64,000 nucleotides of DNA from Rhodovulum sp. MB263. GTDB taxonomy: Bacteria > Pseudomonadota > Alphaproteobacteria > Rhodobacterales > Rhodobacteraceae. Below are positions 61,862-64,000 of the stretch, piece after piece (position 1 is the first letter of the stretch; each line of letters begins with the position of its first letter). Made by a program: the position numbers and the translations under genes. The notes under the pieces were generated by a model that was given only the letters and a program-made list of their open reading frames with translations, did not search any database and was not told the DNA's origin. The stretch spans positions 744,001 through 808,000 of the forward strand of contig NZ_CP020384.1 of the NCBI RefSeq assembly GCF_002073975.1. Direction: 5' to 3'.

Positions 61862-62725
61862 ATGCCCGTTTGCCTGTCCTCTGCCTCTGTCCGGCGTCCC
61901 GCCGCCAACATTCGCCGCAGCGCCCGTGTTGCCGGGCATTTCGGTGAATTCCTGCAGGGGCGGCTGGGGGCCGGGGGGCCGCTGGCCTTGGTGACGGTGC
62001 CCTGTCCGGCGCTGGAGTTGCGCGCGGTCCGGCTGCCCGGGCGCATGCCGGGGCTCTGGCAGGGGGGGCGCCCCGTCCTGAGCCGGGCGCAGCTCATGAC
62101 ACTTGCAGCCCGTCTCGGGACCGGGCCCGGCAGGCTTCGCCTTCGCGCGGGCATGCCGCCCGGCGGCGGGGCCGGGGCCTCGACCGCAGCGTTGCTGGCA
62201 ACGATCCGCTGCCTCGCCCCGCATGCGCTTTCGGCCGGAGAGGAAGCCGCTCTGTGCCTCGCGCTGGAAGGCGCGACAGATCCGCTGATGTATCCCGCGC
62301 CCGGGCGCCTGCTCTGGGCGCCGCGCGCGGCACGGGTGCTGGGTCGGCTGCCGCCGGAACCCGCTTTCGAGGTGGTGGGCGGGTTTTGCGGCGGGGGCCG
62401 GCGGACCGATCCGGCCGATACCGCCTTTGCCGACATCACGGATCTGGTCGAGGCCTGGCGGGTCACGCCCGATCCGGCCGGGCGGGCGCGGCTGGCCTCT
62501 GAAAGTGCGCGTCGCTGCCATGCCCTGCGCGGTGGTCCCGACCCGGCACCGCTGCTGGATCTGGGCCGGCGCCTCGGCGCGCTGGGAGTGGTCGCGGCCC
62601 ATACCGGCACCGCGCAGGGGCTTCTGTTCGCGCCGGGCACGGCCCCGTCCGGATCCGAGGCGGCGCTGCGCGCGGCCGGGCTCGGGCAGGTGCTTCGGTT
62701 CCGGACCGGCGGAGGCAGGCGATGA
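61862..62725 (+). CDS. bluE: L-threonine kinase BluE (PduX-like), GHMP family
   Basis: A 287-residue GHMP kinase. The family's ATP loop P-x-x-x-G-x-G-x-S is seen as PPGGGAGASTAALLA (about residues 98-112). The N-terminus ARVAGHFGEFLQGRLG matches PduX/BluE kinases. It phosphorylates L-threonine to feed CobC, making the aminopropanol linker of cobalamin. Its place directly before cobD and cobC supports this. The first 20 residues are not conserved, so the start may be slightly later. ATGA overlap with cobD. Confidence 0.88.
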   Translation: MPVCLSSASVRRPAANIRRSARVAGHFGEFLQGRLGAGGPLALVTVPCPALELRAVRLPGRMPGLWQGGRPVLSRAQLMTLAARLGTGPGRLRLRAGMPPGGGAGASTAALLATIRCLAPHALSAGEEAALCLALEGATDPLMYPAPGRLLWAPRAARVLGRLPPEPAFEVVGGFCGGGRRTDPADTAFADITDLVEAWRVTPDPAGRARLASESARRCHALRGGPDPAPLLDLGRRLGALGVVAAHTGTAQGLLFAPGTAPSGSEAALRAAGLGQVLRFRTGGGRR

Positions 62726-63669
62726 GCGCGGCGGCCATGCTGGTGGCGCTGGCCATCGAGGCGGCGATGGGCTGGCCCGACCGGCTTCATGCCCGGATCG
62801 GCCATCCGGTGACCTGGATCGGGGCGCTGATCGCTGCGCTCGAGGTGCGGATGAACCGGCCCGGCGACGCGCCCGCGACCCGCAGGCGGAGGGGCGCGCT
62901 TGCGGTCGCGCTCACGCTGCTGGCGGCGGTGCTGCCGGCCTGCGCGCTGGCCTTTATCCTGCCGGGCGGCTGGGCGGGTGCCGTGCTGACCGGCATCCTG
63001 GCCGCGCCGCTGGTGGCCTCGCGCAGCCTTTTCGACCATGTGGCCCGGGTCGCAAGGCCGCTGGCGGCGGGCGATATCGCGAGCGCGCGCGCGGCGGTCT
63101 CGATGATCGTCGGGCGCGATCCGGCGCAGCTCGACCGGGCCGGGCTGGCGCGGGCGGCGCTTGAAAGCCTGGCCGAGAATGCCTCGGACGGGGTCGTGGC
63201 GCCGGTCTTCTGGGGCGTTCTGCTGGGGCTGCCGGGGATCGCGGGCTACAAGGCGGTGAACACGCTCGACAGCATGATCGGGCATCGCAACGCGCGCTAC
63301 GAGGATTTCGGCCGGGTGGCGGCGCGGCTTGACGATCTGGTCAATCTTCTGCCCGCGCGGCTGACAGGTGGGCTGTTCTGCCTCGCGGCCGGGCATCCGG
63401 TCCGGGCGGCGAAGACGATGATGCGGGATGCGGGCGCGCATCGTTCGCCCAATGCCGGCTGGCCCGAGGCTGCGATGGCGGGCGGGCTCGGCCTGCGGCT
63501 GTCGGGGCCGCGGGTCTATGGCGATCGGGTCAGCGACGAGCCCTGGCTGAACGCGGATGCGCCCGACCCGGGGCCGGGCGATCTGTGGCGGGGGCTCTGG
63601 CTCTATGTCAGGGCGATGGCGGGGCTGGCGCTGGGGCTGGCGGCGCTGGTCTGGAGTTTCGGAGGGTAA
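62722..63669 (+). CDS. cobD: Adenosylcobinamide-phosphate synthase
   Basis: A 315-residue CobD/CbiB membrane protein that attaches (R)-1-amino-2-propanol phosphate to adenosylcobyric acid. Signatures are HPVTWIGALIAALE, SRSLFDHV, MIVGRDPAQLD, ESLAENASDGVVAPVFWGVLLGLPG and YKAVNTLDSMIGHRNARYEDFG. About four or five membrane helices are seen. It overlaps bluE by ATGA and ends three bases before cobC. Confidence 0.96.
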   Translation: MSAAAMLVALAIEAAMGWPDRLHARIGHPVTWIGALIAALEVRMNRPGDAPATRRRRGALAVALTLLAAVLPACALAFILPGGWAGAVLTGILAAPLVASRSLFDHVARVARPLAAGDIASARAAVSMIVGRDPAQLDRAGLARAALESLAENASDGVVAPVFWGVLLGLPGIAGYKAVNTLDSMIGHRNARYEDFGRVAARLDDLVNLLPARLTGGLFCLAAGHPVRAAKTMMRDAGAHRSPNAGWPEAAMAGGLGLRLSGPRVYGDRVSDEPWLNADAPDPGPGDLWRGLWLYVRAMAGLALGLAALVWSFGG

Positions 63670-63672
63670 GGC

Positions 63673-64000
63673 ATGGTGAACGGGCGCGATCATGGGGGCG
63701 ATCTTTCCGGGGCGATGGCACGTTTCGGCGGCTCGCCCGGCGACTGGATCGACCTCTCGACCGGGATCAACCGGGTGCCCTATCCCGCGCCGCCCGCCTC
63801 GGCTGCGGCGCTGTGCGAGTTGCCGGGCCGGGCCGCGATCGAGCGCCTCTGTGCCGCGGCGCAGAGCGCCTATGGCACGGTCTGGCCCTTGTTGCCGCTG
63901 GCGGGGGCGCAGGCGGCGATCCAGCTGCTGCCGGTGCTGGCGCCCAGGGGCGCGGTGCGGGTGCTGGGGCCGACCTATAACGAATATGGCGGCGCTTTCG
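63673..64000 (+). CDS. cobC: L-threonine-O-3-phosphate decarboxylase (N-terminal part, runs off the window)
   Basis: The first 109 residues of a PLP-dependent aminotransferase-fold enzyme. They read DHGGDLSGAMARFGGSPGDWIDLSTGINRVPYP, the usual CobC/CobD-type N-terminus, then AYGTVWPLLPLAGAQAAIQLLP and VLGPTYNEYGGAF, the start of the large domain. It makes aminopropanol phosphate from threonine phosphate produced by BluE. The stop and the PLP lysine lie beyond the window. Confidence 0.9.
   Translation, partial: MVNGRDHGGDLSGAMARFGGSPGDWIDLSTGINRVPYPAPPASAAALCELPGRAAIERLCAAAQSAYGTVWPLLPLAGAQAAIQLLPVLAPRGAVRVLGPTYNEYGGAF

Noticed and set aside
61483-63693. Minus-strand open frame of 736 codons opposite bluE and cobD
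   Set aside because: Arg/Pro/Gln-rich shadow; the plus strand holds conserved B12 genes with ATGA coupling.

Overview
The window is GC-rich, densely coded alphaproteobacterial chromosome. The gene order and families (mreB-mreC-mreD-mrdA-rodA next to leuA, MipZ instead of MinCDE, a BluB/BluE-type B12 pathway, ffh-rpsP-rimM-trmD-rplS) point to the family Rhodobacteraceae. A form I RuBisCO operon with CbbQ and CbbO and a divergent CbbR suggests a facultative autotroph of the Rhodovulum/Rhodobacter kind. The species name is an inference.

Layout. 0.2-1.1 kb: a cold-shock protein and a DUF982 protein. 1.1-3.3 kb: a small decayed island on the 3' side of tRNA-Glu, holding HNH-nuclease, phage-tail and integrase remnants plus an intact IS3-family element with a CAAG target duplication. 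3.4-7.0 kb: recJ and glpX, then a SRAP (YedK) protein. 7.0-7.9 kb holds no gene I can support. 7.9-12.1 kb: a large subtilisin-trypsin fusion protease divergent from an Hsp70/YegD-like ATPase. 12.1-18.9 kb: a two-component system, a His-rich secreted protein, and a flavin-based membrane redox locus (DUF2271, PepSY-flavodoxin reductase, ApbE, DUF4405). 19.4-20.9 kb: a membrane-anchored cytochrome c with a very long Ala/Glu/Pro linker. 21.2-21.6 kb: a degraded arginase-like gene. 22.1-28.1 kb: cbbL-cbbS-cbbQ-cbbO and divergent cbbR. 28.2-31.5 kb: a small membrane protein, an ABC-F ATPase and mipZ.

32.1-39.9 kb is one long minus-strand run: ffh, four tandem GNAT acetyltransferases, chorismate mutase, rpsP, bluB, rimM, a small membrane protein, trmD, rplS, rpmE. 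40.2-43.5 kb: a LysR regulator, then a second junk region (EamA pseudogene, frameshifted gene, IS481 fragments, a phosphoesterase with an altered C-terminus) ending at tRNA-Gln. 43.5-47.8 kb: kdsA, nhaA, a UDG-superfamily protein and SseB. 47.9-49.2 kb: IS5 and IS630 transposase remnants. 49.4-57.9 kb: ghrA, rodA, mrdA, mreD, mreC, mreB and leuA; leuA is preceded by a leucine-rich leader peptide and attenuator. 58.2-60.0 kb: gamma-glutamyltransferase. 61.0 kb: tRNA-Met. 61.9 kb to the end: bluE, cobD and the start of cobC.

How the genes work together. RuBisCO, its activase pair CbbQ/CbbO and class II fructose bisphosphatase (glpX, elsewhere in the window) serve the Calvin cycle. BluB (lower ligand) and BluE-CobD-CobC (aminopropanol arm) serve cobalamin synthesis. 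The Mre/PBP2/RodA operon builds the lateral wall and MipZ places the division site. The most interesting items are the leucine attenuator before leuA, the double serine protease paired with an Hsp70, the cytochrome with a linker of about 370 residues, and the flavinylation-type redox locus with its metal-sensing look.
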